From assembly GCF_002080455.1 (NCBI RefSeq), contig NZ_CP020555.1, positions 4,208,001-4,272,000 on the forward strand: a stretch of 64,000 nucleotides of DNA, in the 5' to 3' direction. Made by a program: the position numbers and the translations under genes. Position 1 is the first letter of the stretch. The number at the start of each line of letters is the position of its first letter. Below are positions 9,033-17,526 of this stretch, one piece after another. Origin of the DNA: Streptomyces sp. Sge12 (GTDB lineage Bacteria > Actinomycetota > Actinomycetes > Streptomycetales > Streptomycetaceae). A model generated the notes under the pieces. The model did not search any database, was not told the DNA's origin, and saw nothing but the letters and a program-made list of their open reading frames with translations.

Positions 9033-9845
9033 ATGGCTGAGTTCCCCGAAGGCGCTCCGTGCTGGGTGGACGCGATGTTCGCGGACGTGGAAGGGGCCAA
9101 GACCTTCTACGCGGACGTGCTGGGCTGGACCTTCGGCGAGTCCAGCAGTGAGTACGGCAACTACACGCAGGCCTACTCCGACGGCAAGGCCGTCGCGGCC
9201 GTCGTCCCGCCGATGCCGGGGGCCGACGCCCCCTCGCAGTGGTGCCTGTACTTCGCCTCGTCCGACGCGGCGGCCACCGCCGAGAAGGTCACGGCGAACG
9301 GCGGTGAGGTCCTGATGGGCCCGATGCAGGTCGGAACCTTCGGCACGATGCTGATCGCGAAGGAGCCGAGCGGCGCGGTCTTCGGCGTCTGGCAGCCCGG
9401 CGAGCACAAGGGTTTCGAGAAGATGGGCGAGGCGGGCTCGTACGCGTGGGCGGAGGTCTTCACCCGGGAACCGGCGAAGGCGGACGCCTTCCTGCCGAAG
9501 GTCTTCCCGTACGGCGTCCAGCAGATGGACGCGGGCGACGACCCGGAGGTGGCCGGCATGGACTTCAAGGTCTTCAGTGCAGGGGACGGCGGGAACCCGG
9601 TGCTGGGCCGGATGAAGATGGGCGACGAGTTCCCGCCCGAGATCCCGTCGTACATCCAGATCTACTTCGGCGTGCCGGACTGCGACGAGGCGGTGTCGAA
9701 GACGCAGAAGCACGGCGGGAAGCTGCACTTCGGGCCGATGGACAGCCCGTTCGGCCGCTTCGCGGCGGTGACGGACCCGCAGGGCGCCGCGTTCGCAGTG
9801 ATCGACATGTCGACAACGGTGGGTGAGATGCCGAGCTTCGGCTGA
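9033..9845 (+). CDS. VOC (glyoxalase/bleomycin-resistance) family protein
   Basis: A 270-aa protein made of two vicinal-oxygen-chelate domains. The first (about 8-120) has AKTFYADVLGWTFG and the second (about 135-262) has ADAFLPKVFPYG, with the matching C-terminal strand HFGPMDSPFGRFAAVTDPQG. Such tandem proteins are common in Streptomyces and their substrates are mostly unknown; some are annotated as hydroxylases because of a neighbour-derived name. The start is ATG 9033, with GAGGAG about 10 nt upstream. Confidence 0.88.
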   Translation: MAEFPEGAPCWVDAMFADVEGAKTFYADVLGWTFGESSSEYGNYTQAYSDGKAVAAVVPPMPGADAPSQWCLYFASSDAAATAEKVTANGGEVLMGPMQVGTFGTMLIAKEPSGAVFGVWQPGEHKGFEKMGEAGSYAWAEVFTREPAKADAFLPKVFPYGVQQMDAGDDPEVAGMDFKVFSAGDGGNPVLGRMKMGDEFPPEIPSYIQIYFGVPDCDEAVSKTQKHGGKLHFGPMDSPFGRFAAVTDPQGAAFAVIDMSTTVGEMPSFG

Positions 9846-9905
9846 GCCCGGGCCCGGAGCCCTGCCGTGCCGCCGCGTCCGGCGCCACGGCAGGGCTGCG
9901 GTGCT

Positions 9906-10865
9906 CTAGTCGAACAGCACGAACTTCTCGCGGGTGATCCACTGATCGCTGACCTCGACGGTCCTGGCGATGACCTCGGGATAGCGATCCGCGAGGTAGA
10001 CCTGCTCGATCTCTTCGCCGGTCTTCCGGTCCTCGATGACCTTCGTGCCGCCGATCTTCATCTTCTTCAGGGTGCCGATCGTTTCTCCCGCGATCAGGGC
10101 GTTGAAGGCCTTGATCGCCTGGGCGGACTGCTGGACGCTGTCGCGGCTGACGCGGCCCTTGTTCACGTTGATCATGGTGTTCGTGTAGATGGCCCGCGGG
10201 TCCCGCCCGACGAACTCCTTGCTGGCCTCGCCGACGCAGTCGAAGAACAGGTCGGCGACGTGCTCCGGCCAGGTCTCGGTGATGATCCTGTAGGCGACGA
10301 TCAGGCCGGTGGCGCTCGCGTGGCACTGCTTGCCCTTGGCGGTGAGGCGGATGATGCGGTCCTCGCTGACGGGCCATGTCTCCACCCACCCCTGCAACTG
10401 CTCGGCCGTGGGCCTGCCGTTGGTCCACCGGGTCCAGTGCAGGCCGGCGAGGCGGTTGCTGAGGATCTTCAGGGCGGCGCCGTACACGTTGGAGTTGCTC
10501 TGCTTCATCTCGGTCAGCTGGGCGACGAAGTCGCCGGCGGTCCGCACGCGCCCCCCGTCGATGGCGGCGAAGGTGTCGGGGTCCATGTTGTAGGTGACCT
10601 GGCTGGTCACCGTGATCCCGGTCTCCAGGAGCGCTGCCGCCCGGTGCTGTCCGTCGATGAGGCAGCCGTGCCAGTCGAGCGCGAAGCCCTGGTGGGTGGT
10701 GCGGTACTGGCCGCTCCGGAGGATGGCCTTGAACTTGTCGATGTTGGAGCGCTTGAGTGGAACGCGGTTGCATGTCCGCTTGTCCATCCAGCTCTTGCAG
10801 GTTTCGGGTGTCACCTCGATCGTCTCGGTGTAGACGGCCGGGATGCTCTTCCCCTCGCTGGCCAC
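9906..10865 (-). CDS. ParB-like nuclease-fold accessory protein
   Basis: A 319-aa product from GTG 10865, with a GAGGGGG ribosome-binding site about 4 nt upstream. Residues about 35-85 hold a ParB/sulfiredoxin-type N-terminal domain: VPLKRSNIDKFKAILRSGQY, then the signature LIDGQHRAAALL. The rest is a predicted helical domain without recognised motifs. Similar proteins occur in phages, plasmids and integrative elements, often without a parA partner, and none is present here. It is rich in Lys, Ile and Asn compared with its neighbours. It sits next to a tRNA-Ser gene, a common integration site, so it is probably an acquired or residual mobile-element gene. Confidence 0.65.
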   Translation of the reverse strand: MASEGKSIPAVYTETIEVTPETCKSWMDKRTCNRVPLKRSNIDKFKAILRSGQYRTTHQGFALDWHGCLIDGQHRAAALLETGITVTSQVTYNMDPDTFAAIDGGRVRTAGDFVAQLTEMKQSNSNVYGAALKILSNRLAGLHWTRWTNGRPTAEQLQGWVETWPVSEDRIIRLTAKGKQCHASATGLIVAYRIITETWPEHVADLFFDCVGEASKEFVGRDPRAIYTNTMINVNKGRVSRDSVQQSAQAIKAFNALIAGETIGTLKKMKIGGTKVIEDRKTGEEIEQVYLADRYPEVIARTVEVSDQWITREKFVLFD

Positions 10866-11200
10866 GCTGCCCCCTCGTTCCTGTGCGCGGGGGCCGTCCG
10901 GTGCTGCCGCCCACCGCCCCCATTCGATCTTGCTTGGGGGAAACCTATGAAGGGTCGGAAGGGGAAGGGTCCGCATGTCCGGAAGTGGCAGTCATTGATC
11001 GGACTGAGGTGGTTCTCGGATGTTTTTGGCGCCGATTCCGCGGGTTCTGTCTGCTTGAGCCGGTACGAGCCTCCCTCGGGAAGGAGCGGAGCAGAGCTCT
11101 CGGCGCCACCCCGAGCCGGAATGTCAGCTTCTGCGCATCCCGTGGGCCTCCGTCGAACTCCGGAACGCGAGGGACGTCGACGGCACGGAGGTGGAAAACG
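10866..11200. other. Non-coding stretch between the ParB-like gene and tRNA-Ser
   Basis: No gene is recognised. Base composition is visibly less GC-rich than the surroundings (for example around 10940-11060), which fits degenerate imported DNA upstream of the ParB-like gene. It probably contains the promoter of that gene. Confidence 0.4.
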
Positions 11201-11236
11201 TAGAAGGGCCCCGCTGCAAGCAGCGGGGCCCTTCTA
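11201..11236. terminator. Terminator of tRNA-Ser(GGA)
   Basis: A 16-bp perfect inverted repeat (11201-11216 with 11221-11236) with a four-base loop, directly downstream of the minus-strand tRNA gene. Confidence 0.8.
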
Positions 11237-11259
11237 CAACGTGCCCGGTGAGGCACTGG

Positions 11260-11344
11260 CGGAGGATACGAGATTCGAACTCGTGAGGGGTTGCCCCCAA
11301 CACGCTTTCCAAGCGTGCGCCCTAGGCCACTAGGCGAATCCTCC
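11260..11344 (-). tRNA. tRNA-Ser (anticodon GGA)
   Basis: The minus-strand gene begins GGAGGATTCG and ends ATCCTCC plus discriminator G. The anticodon loop CTTGGAAA gives GGA, which decodes UCC/UCU. It has a long class II variable arm and is 85 nt. CCA is not encoded. The adjacent ParB-like gene makes it a candidate integration site, although I found no second copy of the 3' end in the window. Confidence 0.95.
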
Positions 11345-11449
11345 GCCGCAAACAATACAAGACGTTGAGGGGTGCTCGCGAACGTGATCGTCGGGCGGAG
11401 GTCCGGTCGGGGTCCGGCTCGATTCCGGGGCCTTCCATCCGCTAGGGTG

Positions 11450-11548
11450 GGGCCAGCCCCTCACGTGGCGCTATCTCACCCAACTCCCCCAGGGCCGGAA
11501 GGCAGCAAGGGTAAGTGGGCTCTGGCGGGTGCGTGGGGGGCGCTTTGC
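11450..11548 (+). ncRNA. ffs: Bacterial small SRP RNA (4.5S)
   Basis: The conserved SRP domain IV is plain: GGCCGGAAGGCAGCAAGGGTA around 11494-11513 with the GGAA apical tetraloop and the AGCA/AAGG internal loop that binds Ffh. The outer helix is closed by GCCCCTCACG (11456-11465) pairing with CGTGGGGGGC (11532-11541). A -10-like TAGGGT lies at 11443-11448. The position directly upstream of dnaX is the usual one in Streptomyces. Ends are approximate to several bases. Confidence 0.9.
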
Positions 11549-11601
11549 GTTCCGGGCGACCTCCGTGCACATCGCGGGCCGCTGATGTCGGTGGGCCCGG
11601 A

Positions 11602-11607
11602 TAACCT
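11602..11607 (+). promoter_or_regulatory. -10 hexamer of dnaX (leaderless type)
   Basis: TAACCT ends seven bases before the GTG start at 11615, the spacing expected if transcription starts at the start codon. No good ribosome-binding site is present. Inferred from sequence only. Confidence 0.4.
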
Positions 11608-11614
11608 CGTATAC

Positions 11615-13831
11615 GTGTCGTCCCTTGCGCTGTACCGCCGCTACCGCCCCGAGTCGTTCGCCGAGGTCATCGGGCAGGAGCATGTCACTGCCCCGCTGAT
11701 GCAGGCCCTGCGGAACAACCGGGTCAATCACGCGTACCTGTTCAGCGGGCCGCGCGGGTGCGGCAAGACCACCAGTGCGCGCATCCTCGCCCGGTGCCTG
11801 AACTGTGAGCAGGGTCCCACTCCCACCCCCTGCGGGGAGTGCCAGTCCTGCCGGGACCTGGCCAGGAACGGGCCCGGGTCCATCGACGTCATCGAGATCG
11901 ACGCCGCCTCGCACGGTGGTGTGGACGATGCCCGTGACCTGCGCGAGAAGGCCTTCTTCGGGCCGGCGTCCAGCCGCTACAAGATCTACATCATCGACGA
12001 GGCCCACATGGTCACCTCGGCGGGCTTCAACGCCCTGCTGAAGGTGGTCGAGGAGCCGCCGGAGCACCTCAAGTTCATCTTCGCCACCACGGAGCCGGAG
12101 AAGGTGATCGGGACCATCCGGTCCCGGACGCACCACTACCCCTTCCGCCTCGTGCCGCCCGGCACCCTGCGGGACTACCTGGGCGAGGTCTGCGGGCGCG
12201 AGGGCGCCAAGGTCGAGGACGGCGTGCTGCCGCTGGTCGTGCGGGCCGGCGCCGGCTCCGTGCGTGACTCGATGTCCGTCATGGACCAGCTGCTCGCCGG
12301 CGCCGCCGACGACGGCGTGACGTATGCCATGGCCACCTCGCTGCTCGGCTACACAGACGGCTCGCTGCTCGACTCCGTCGTCGACGCCTTCGCCGCCGGG
12401 GACGGGGCGGCCGCGTTCGAGGTCGTCGACCGGGTCGTCGAGGGCGGGAACGACCCGCGCCGGTTCGTCGCCGACCTGCTGGAGCGGCTGCGCGACCTGG
12501 TGATCCTGGCCGCCGTACCGGACGCCGGGGAGAAGGGGCTGATCGACGCCCCCGCCGATGTCGTGGAGCGGATGCAGGCCCAGGCGTCCGTGTTCGGGGC
12601 GGCCGAGCTGTCGCGCGCCGCCGATCTGGTCAACACCGGGCTCACCGAGATGCGCGGCGCGACCTCGCCCCGGCTGCAGCTGGAGCTGATCTGCGCCCGG
12701 GTGCTGCTGCCCGCCGCCTTCGACGACGAGCGGTCCTTCCAGGCCCGGCTCGACCGGCTGGAGCGCAGCGGCGCCGCCGCCGCCTTCGCCGCGCCGCCGG
12801 CCGCGGGTCCCGCCATGGGCTACGTGCCCGGGCCCGAGGCGCATCCCATGGCGCCGGCCGGTCCCGGTGGAGGTGTCGCCGCCGTGCGTGCCGCGGCCGG
12901 GGTGCCCGCTCCCGAGCCGGTTCAGGCCGCGCCCGCGCCCGCGCCCGCCGCTCCCGCCCCCGCGGCTCCCGCGCCCGCTCCGGCAGCTCCCGCCGCCGCT
13001 CCTGCTCCCGCAGCTCCTGCGCCCGGCGCCTGGCCCGGTGCCGCGCAGCCCGGGAGCGGGGCCCCCGGAGCCTGGCCGGGAGCCGCGGCCGCCGCAGCAC
13101 CGGCGTCCGCCGCCGCGGCCCCCGCCGCCGGTGCCTGGCCCAGCGCCGCCGCGCCCGCGTCGGCTCCCGCACCCGCGCCCGCCGCCCCGGCCCCCGCTCC
13201 TGCGGCGGCCCCCGCGGCCGCCGCCCCCTCCCCCGGCATGGCCGCCGGAGCCGGACAGGTGCAGGCGATGTGGCCCGGCGTGCTGGAGGCCGTCAAGAAC
13301 CGGCGCCGCTTCACCTGGATCCTGCTCAGCCAGAACGCCCAGGTCACCGGCTTCGACGGGACCACCCTCCAGCTGGGCTTCCCCAATGCGGGCGCCCGCG
13401 ACAACTTCGCCAGCAGCGGCAGCGAGGACGTGCTCAAGGCGGTCCTGGCCGAGCAGTTCCAGGTCAACTGGAAGATCGAGGCCGTCGTCGGCGGTGGATC
13501 CCCCGCCCCGGTCCAGCCCTCCTCGTACGGCTCCTCGTACGGCGCGCCGGCCGCGCCCGCCCCTGCCTACAGCCCGCCGCCCCCGGCGCAGCCGCAGCAG
13601 CCCTCCACCCCGCAGACCCCGTCCGCGCAGCAGTACCCGGCGCAGCAGCAGTCCCAGCAGTCGGCTCCCGCCCCGCAGCCCCCCGTGCAGCAGGCACCCC
13701 CGCCGGTGGCCCCCGAGGACGACCACGCGGAGGACGACGATCCCGACCTGGTCGAGAGCGCGCTGACCGGACACGACCTGATCGTGCGCGAGCTCGGAGC
13801 CACCGTTGTGGAGGAATACACAAATGAGTAG
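11615..13831 (+). CDS. dnaX: DNA polymerase III subunits gamma/tau
   Basis: The clamp-loader motor of the replicative polymerase. The start at GTG 11615 gives MSSLALYRRYRP, the family opening, and 738 aa. Walker A GPRGCGKT lies at 45-52, the zinc module Cys64, 73, 76, 79 follows, and Walker B IIDEAH is near 126-131. Domain III follows to about residue 370. A very long Ala/Pro linker (about 395-545) then separates the tau-specific C-terminal domain (WPGVLEAVKNRRRFTWILL), and a Gln/Pro-rich tail ends in an acidic stretch. There is no visible frameshift signal for a short gamma form. It lies just after the SRP RNA gene. Confidence 0.96.
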   Translation: MSSLALYRRYRPESFAEVIGQEHVTAPLMQALRNNRVNHAYLFSGPRGCGKTTSARILARCLNCEQGPTPTPCGECQSCRDLARNGPGSIDVIEIDAASHGGVDDARDLREKAFFGPASSRYKIYIIDEAHMVTSAGFNALLKVVEEPPEHLKFIFATTEPEKVIGTIRSRTHHYPFRLVPPGTLRDYLGEVCGREGAKVEDGVLPLVVRAGAGSVRDSMSVMDQLLAGAADDGVTYAMATSLLGYTDGSLLDSVVDAFAAGDGAAAFEVVDRVVEGGNDPRRFVADLLERLRDLVILAAVPDAGEKGLIDAPADVVERMQAQASVFGAAELSRAADLVNTGLTEMRGATSPRLQLELICARVLLPAAFDDERSFQARLDRLERSGAAAAFAAPPAAGPAMGYVPGPEAHPMAPAGPGGGVAAVRAAAGVPAPEPVQAAPAPAPAAPAPAAPAPAPAAPAAAPAPAAPAPGAWPGAAQPGSGAPGAWPGAAAAAAPASAAAAPAAGAWPSAAAPASAPAPAPAAPAPAPAAAPAAAAPSPGMAAGAGQVQAMWPGVLEAVKNRRRFTWILLSQNAQVTGFDGTTLQLGFPNAGARDNFASSGSEDVLKAVLAEQFQVNWKIEAVVGGGSPAPVQPSSYGSSYGAPAAPAPAYSPPPPAQPQQPSTPQTPSAQQYPAQQQSQQSAPAPQPPVQQAPPPVAPEDDHAEDDDPDLVESALTGHDLIVRELGATVVEEYTNE

Positions 13832-13878
13832 CCGGTCCTGATTGGGTGGCCGCACGAAGGCGGCCGCCCTTCCCGGGC

Positions 13879-13884
13879 TAGGCT
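13879..13884 (+). promoter_or_regulatory. -10 hexamer of purD (leaderless type)
   Basis: TAGGCT is followed by seven bases and then the purD GTG start. No ribosome-binding site is visible, so a leaderless mRNA is likely. Confidence 0.45.
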
Positions 13885-13891
13885 GAGCGGC

Positions 13892-15145
13892 GTGAAGGTC
13901 CTCGTCATCGGCGGCGGCGCCCGCGAACATGCCCTGTGCCGCTCTCTGTCCCTCGACCCCGCCGTCTCCGCCCTGTACTGCGCTCCCGGCAATGCCGGTA
14001 TCGCCGACGTGGCCACGCTGCGCCCGGTCGACGCCCTCGACGGCGACGCCGTCGCCACTCTCGCCACCGAACTGGCTGCCGACCTGGTGGTCGTCGGCCC
14101 CGAGGCCCCACTGGTCGCCGGCGTCGCCGACGCCGTGCGCGCCGCCGGGATTCCCGTCTTCGGGCCGTCCGCCGAGGCGGCTCAGCTCGAAGGCTCCAAG
14201 GCCTTCGCGAAGGACGTGATGGCCGCGGCCGGGGTCCCGACCGCGCGCAGCTACGTCTGCACCATCCCCGAGGAGGTGGACGAGGCCCTCGACGCCTTCG
14301 GCGCCCCGTACGTCGTCAAGGACGACGGCCTCGCGGCCGGCAAGGGCGTCGTCGTCACGGACGACCTGGCCGTCGCCCGCGCGCACGCGCTCGCCTGCGA
14401 CCGCGTGGTCATCGAGGAGTACCTCGACGGTCCGGAGGTCTCCCTCTTCGCCATCACCGACGGCGTCACCGTGGTGCCGCTCCAGCCGGCGCAGGACTTC
14501 AAGCGCGCCCTGGACGGCGACGAGGGCCCCAACACCGGCGGCATGGGCGCGTACTCCCCGCTGCCCTGGGCCGACCCGAAGCTGGTCGACGAGGTCATGG
14601 AGCTGGTCCTCCAGCCGACCGTCGACGAGCTGCGCCGCCGCGGCACCCCCTTCTCCGGGCTGCTCTACGCCGGCCTCGCGATCACCGGCCGCGGTACCCG
14701 GGTCATCGAGTTCAACGCCCGCTTCGGCGACCCCGAGACCCAGGTGGTCCTGGCCCGGCTGCGCACCCCGCTCGCGGGCGTCCTGCTGAACGCCGCCAAC
14801 GGCACCCTGGACGCCCTGCCCCCGCTCGTCTGGCGCGAGGATGCGGCCGTCACCGTGGTCATCGCCTCCCACAACTACCCCGAGACCCCCCGCACCGGGG
14901 ACCCGATCGAGGGCCTGATCGAGGTCGCCGCCGAGGACGAGCCCGATGCCTACGTGCTGCACGCCGGGACCCGGCGCGAGGGCAACACCGTGGTCAGCGC
15001 GGGCGGCCGCGTGCTGTCGGTGACGGCGACCGGTTCTGATCTGGCGCAGGCCCGTGCCAAGGCGTATAAGGCGGTGGCGCGCATCCGTCTCGACGGCTCG
15101 CAGCACCGCACGGATATTGCGGCCAAGGCGGCCGAGGGCCGCTGA
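13892..15145 (+). CDS. purD: Phosphoribosylamine-glycine ligase
   Basis: Second step of purine synthesis: joins phosphoribosylamine and glycine using ATP to give GAR. It is 417 aa, the normal length. The N-terminal domain opens with [14 protein letters not shown]; the ATP-grasp domain includes [17 protein letters not shown], and the metal-binding region includes [14 protein letters not shown]. The start at GTG 13892 follows a -10 hexamer by 7 nt. It stands alone 60 bp after dnaX and is closed by a strong hairpin, so it is its own transcription unit, separate from the other pur genes in the window. Confidence 0.97.
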   Translation: MKVLVIGGGAREHALCRSLSLDPAVSALYCAPGNAGIADVATLRPVDALDGDAVATLATELAADLVVVGPEAPLVAGVADAVRAAGIPVFGPSAEAAQLEGSKAFAKDVMAAAGVPTARSYVCTIPEEVDEALDAFGAPYVVKDDGLAAGKGVVVTDDLAVARAHALACDRVVIEEYLDGPEVSLFAITDGVTVVPLQPAQDFKRALDGDEGPNTGGMGAYSPLPWADPKLVDEVMELVLQPTVDELRRRGTPFSGLLYAGLAITGRGTRVIEFNARFGDPETQVVLARLRTPLAGVLLNAANGTLDALPPLVWREDAAVTVVIASHNYPETPRTGDPIEGLIEVAAEDEPDAYVLHAGTRREGNTVVSAGGRVLSVTATGSDLAQARAKAYKAVARIRLDGSQHRTDIAAKAAEGR

Positions 15146-15164
15146 CCAGCGGCTCCGCAGACCC

Positions 15165-15200
15165 GCGGGCCCGGTGCGCACCTCGTGCGCCCGGGCCCGC
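15165..15200 (+). terminator. Terminator after purD
   Basis: GCGGGCCCGG (15165-15174) pairs with CCGGGCCCGC (15191-15200), extended by TGCGCA/TGCGC inside the loop. It lies 20 bp after the stop codon. Confidence 0.7.
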
Positions 15201-15433
15201 GGGCGCGTTCGCGTGCGACTGCATCCGGCCGCGTTCGAACGCATCCACCTTTGCCCAAAGCCATTCCATCGGGTGATCGTCACCCGGTCTGCCTGACGCC
15301 CGCGCGTGCCCCAACTAGGGTGCGATGCCAAGCATTCCGGCACTTGGCCCACCGGCATTGCGATGTCAGTGGCGGGTGTCACAGTGGGGGAGTGAGCAAC
15401 GTCGCCGCAGGGCAGAGGGGGTGAGGTCCGGCC

Positions 15434-17242
15434 GTGTCCGGAACCGGTTCGATCTTGGAAGCGGGCGTGCCGTCCGCGCGTTCCCGCGCTCTGGCCGTGC
15501 TGCGTGTGCGCAGCAGGGCCTTGGCCGTCGGGCTGCTGCCCGCCGCCCTCGCGGTGGTGCTGGTCGCCGCCCGGGCGACGGGCCGACTGGCCGGTGACCC
15601 CTGGCCCACGGTGACCCTCGTGGTGTGCGCGGTCGCCGCGCTGGTGCTCCTCGTCGGCGGCGCCTTCGCCGCCGTGGTGCTGCGTGCGAGCCCCGCCGTG
15701 ACGCCGACGGTGCCGCTCTCGGAGGCCGCCGCGCCCGATCTCTACCGACTGGTGCGGGACCTGGCCGACCGGATGGACGTGCCGCCGCCCTCGGCGATAG
15801 CCCTGACGCCCGACTGCGACAGCTGGCTGGAGGACCGCACGCACGCGGCCCACCGGCGCGGCGCCGCCCGCATGGCCGCGGGCGGGGCCGGACGTACCTC
15901 GGAGCCCGGGCCGGAGTCCGCGCCGGGCGCCGCCCCCGTGCTGGTGATCGGTTCGCCCTTCCTCTGGTGGATGAGGGTCGCGGAGCTCCGGGCGGTCCTC
16001 GCGCCCGTCGTCGCCGGTACGGGACCTTCCGCGCACCCGGACATAGCCGACGCGCGTGGATTCGTACGGGGCCTGGACGCCGCCGTGGACGTGGGCAGCA
16101 GACGGGGCCTCGGCTGGATCGCCCCGCCGGCCCGGCTGCTGCTGCGGCTGTGCCGGACGGACGCCGCCGAGATGGAACGCGGGGTGGCCGCGGCCGCCTC
16201 CGAGCGTGCACAGGGTGTGGACTACGGGCTGCGGATCGTCGCCCAGGAGCAGGTCGGCCTCGCCTACGCGGGCTGGGACCGGCTGCTGACCCGGGTCGCA
16301 CTGCCCGCATGGCGGATGGGCCGCTGGCCGGCGCACCTCGACGCCGGGGTGGTCTCCGCGCTGACCGAGCTCTCCCGACGGGACCGGCTGGCCGAGGGGT
16401 TCACCTCGCGGCTCGGCGAGCGCCCCGCCTGTGACCTGCTGGAGCAGCCCGGGCTGATCGACGAGGCGACCTCGCTGCTCGCCGCGCGGCTCTTCCACGG
16501 AGGTCCGGCCGAGGCCGGGCCGGACTGGTCCCCGGTGGACTGGACGGCGTATCCGGAGGAGGTCGTGGACCGCAAGTGGCGGACGGAGGCGGCCCGCCTG
16601 CACGCGGCGCTGGACGCCCTGGCCGTTCCGGCGGGACGGCCGCCGGGCACCTCGGGATCCACGGCTCCCAAGGCTTCTACGGCACCCACCGCGCCCGCCG
16701 CCCCGGCCGCGTCGAGCGGCTCCGCCGGGTCCGCGGCCCTGCCCGGATCCTCGGGTCCCACCACGCTCGCGGCCGCCGACTCCCCGCCGCCCACCGCGGA
16801 CGGCTTCGCCGGGCCCACCCTGGAGCGGGTGCTCGGCTACCTCACGGACCTCGGCGGCGAGGGCGCGGCCGGTGAGGCGCTGGCCGGCCGGATCAGCGGC
16901 GAGCTGGCCCGCGAGGAGCGGGCCGCCGGACCGGCCGGGGGAGCCGCGAAGGCGCGCGGCGCGGACGCCGTCCCACTGTTCCCGCTCCAGCCGCCGCGCA
17001 GCGGCCGGGACCTGCTGGCCGACCACGTGACGGCGATGGTGTGCTGTGCGGCCGTGGACTCGGCCGGAGCCGCCCCCGGCCTGGACTGGCTCGACGGGCC
17101 GGTCCTGCTGGTCGGCGGCGACCGCCGCTCCGACCTGGCGCCGCGCGTGCTGTGCCTGGTCGAGGAGGGAAACCCGGAGCCCCTGCGGGACTGGCTCTCG
17201 GCCCTCGGCGTCCGGCCGGAGAAGCCGGTCCGCCTGGTCTGA
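15434..17242 (+). CDS. Large two-helix membrane protein, degenerate M48-like architecture
   Basis: A 602-aa protein starting at GTG 15434. Two membrane helices lie near the N-terminus (about 31-50 and 58-82). A long soluble part follows, with LSEAAAPDLYRLVRDLADRM and later IGSPFLWWMRVAELRAVLAP. This layout resembles M48-type Zn peptidases of Streptomyces, but no HExxH motif is visible, so it is probably not an active protease. A low-complexity Ala/Ser/Pro segment (about 395-455) interrupts the C-terminal half. Function unknown. It is preceded by a 288-bp spacer after purD. Confidence 0.7.
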   Translation: MSGTGSILEAGVPSARSRALAVLRVRSRALAVGLLPAALAVVLVAARATGRLAGDPWPTVTLVVCAVAALVLLVGGAFAAVVLRASPAVTPTVPLSEAAAPDLYRLVRDLADRMDVPPPSAIALTPDCDSWLEDRTHAAHRRGAARMAAGGAGRTSEPGPESAPGAAPVLVIGSPFLWWMRVAELRAVLAPVVAGTGPSAHPDIADARGFVRGLDAAVDVGSRRGLGWIAPPARLLLRLCRTDAAEMERGVAAAASERAQGVDYGLRIVAQEQVGLAYAGWDRLLTRVALPAWRMGRWPAHLDAGVVSALTELSRRDRLAEGFTSRLGERPACDLLEQPGLIDEATSLLAARLFHGGPAEAGPDWSPVDWTAYPEEVVDRKWRTEAARLHAALDALAVPAGRPPGTSGSTAPKASTAPTAPAAPAASSGSAGSAALPGSSGPTTLAAADSPPPTADGFAGPTLERVLGYLTDLGGEGAAGEALAGRISGELAREERAAGPAGGAAKARGADAVPLFPLQPPRSGRDLLADHVTAMVCCAAVDSAGAAPGLDWLDGPVLLVGGDRRSDLAPRVLCLVEEGNPEPLRDWLSALGVRPEKPVRLV

Positions 17243-17526
17243 AGCGGGCCGCGCCGCCCGCCCGGAGCCGCCGCAGGAGCCGCACCGGGAGCCGTCGCGG
17301 GAGTCCCCGGGAGGGTGACGGCTCGTACGGACAACCGGATGCCAATGTTCCGGTCCCGTCAATTCGCGACGAACAGTGACGGACTGCGTGCGTTATGTGA
17401 TGTGCTGGGACCGGTCGCAGCTGAGTGCCCTGAAGCGGGTGGCGAAAAACGCCGCCCCGGCTCGGCGGTGAGCCGCCTACCGAGGCGATGTACGCCGGTT
17501 CGGGGGAGCGAGGGAGGGGAGCGGTC

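Noticed and set aside
11260-11344. Attachment-site duplication at tRNA-Ser(GGA)
   Set aside because: No second copy of the tRNA 3' end and no integrase gene were found in the window.
11471-17362. Very long open frame opposite dnaX, purD and the following gene
   Set aside because: It is a GC-driven shadow of well-identified genes and contains no recognisable domain.
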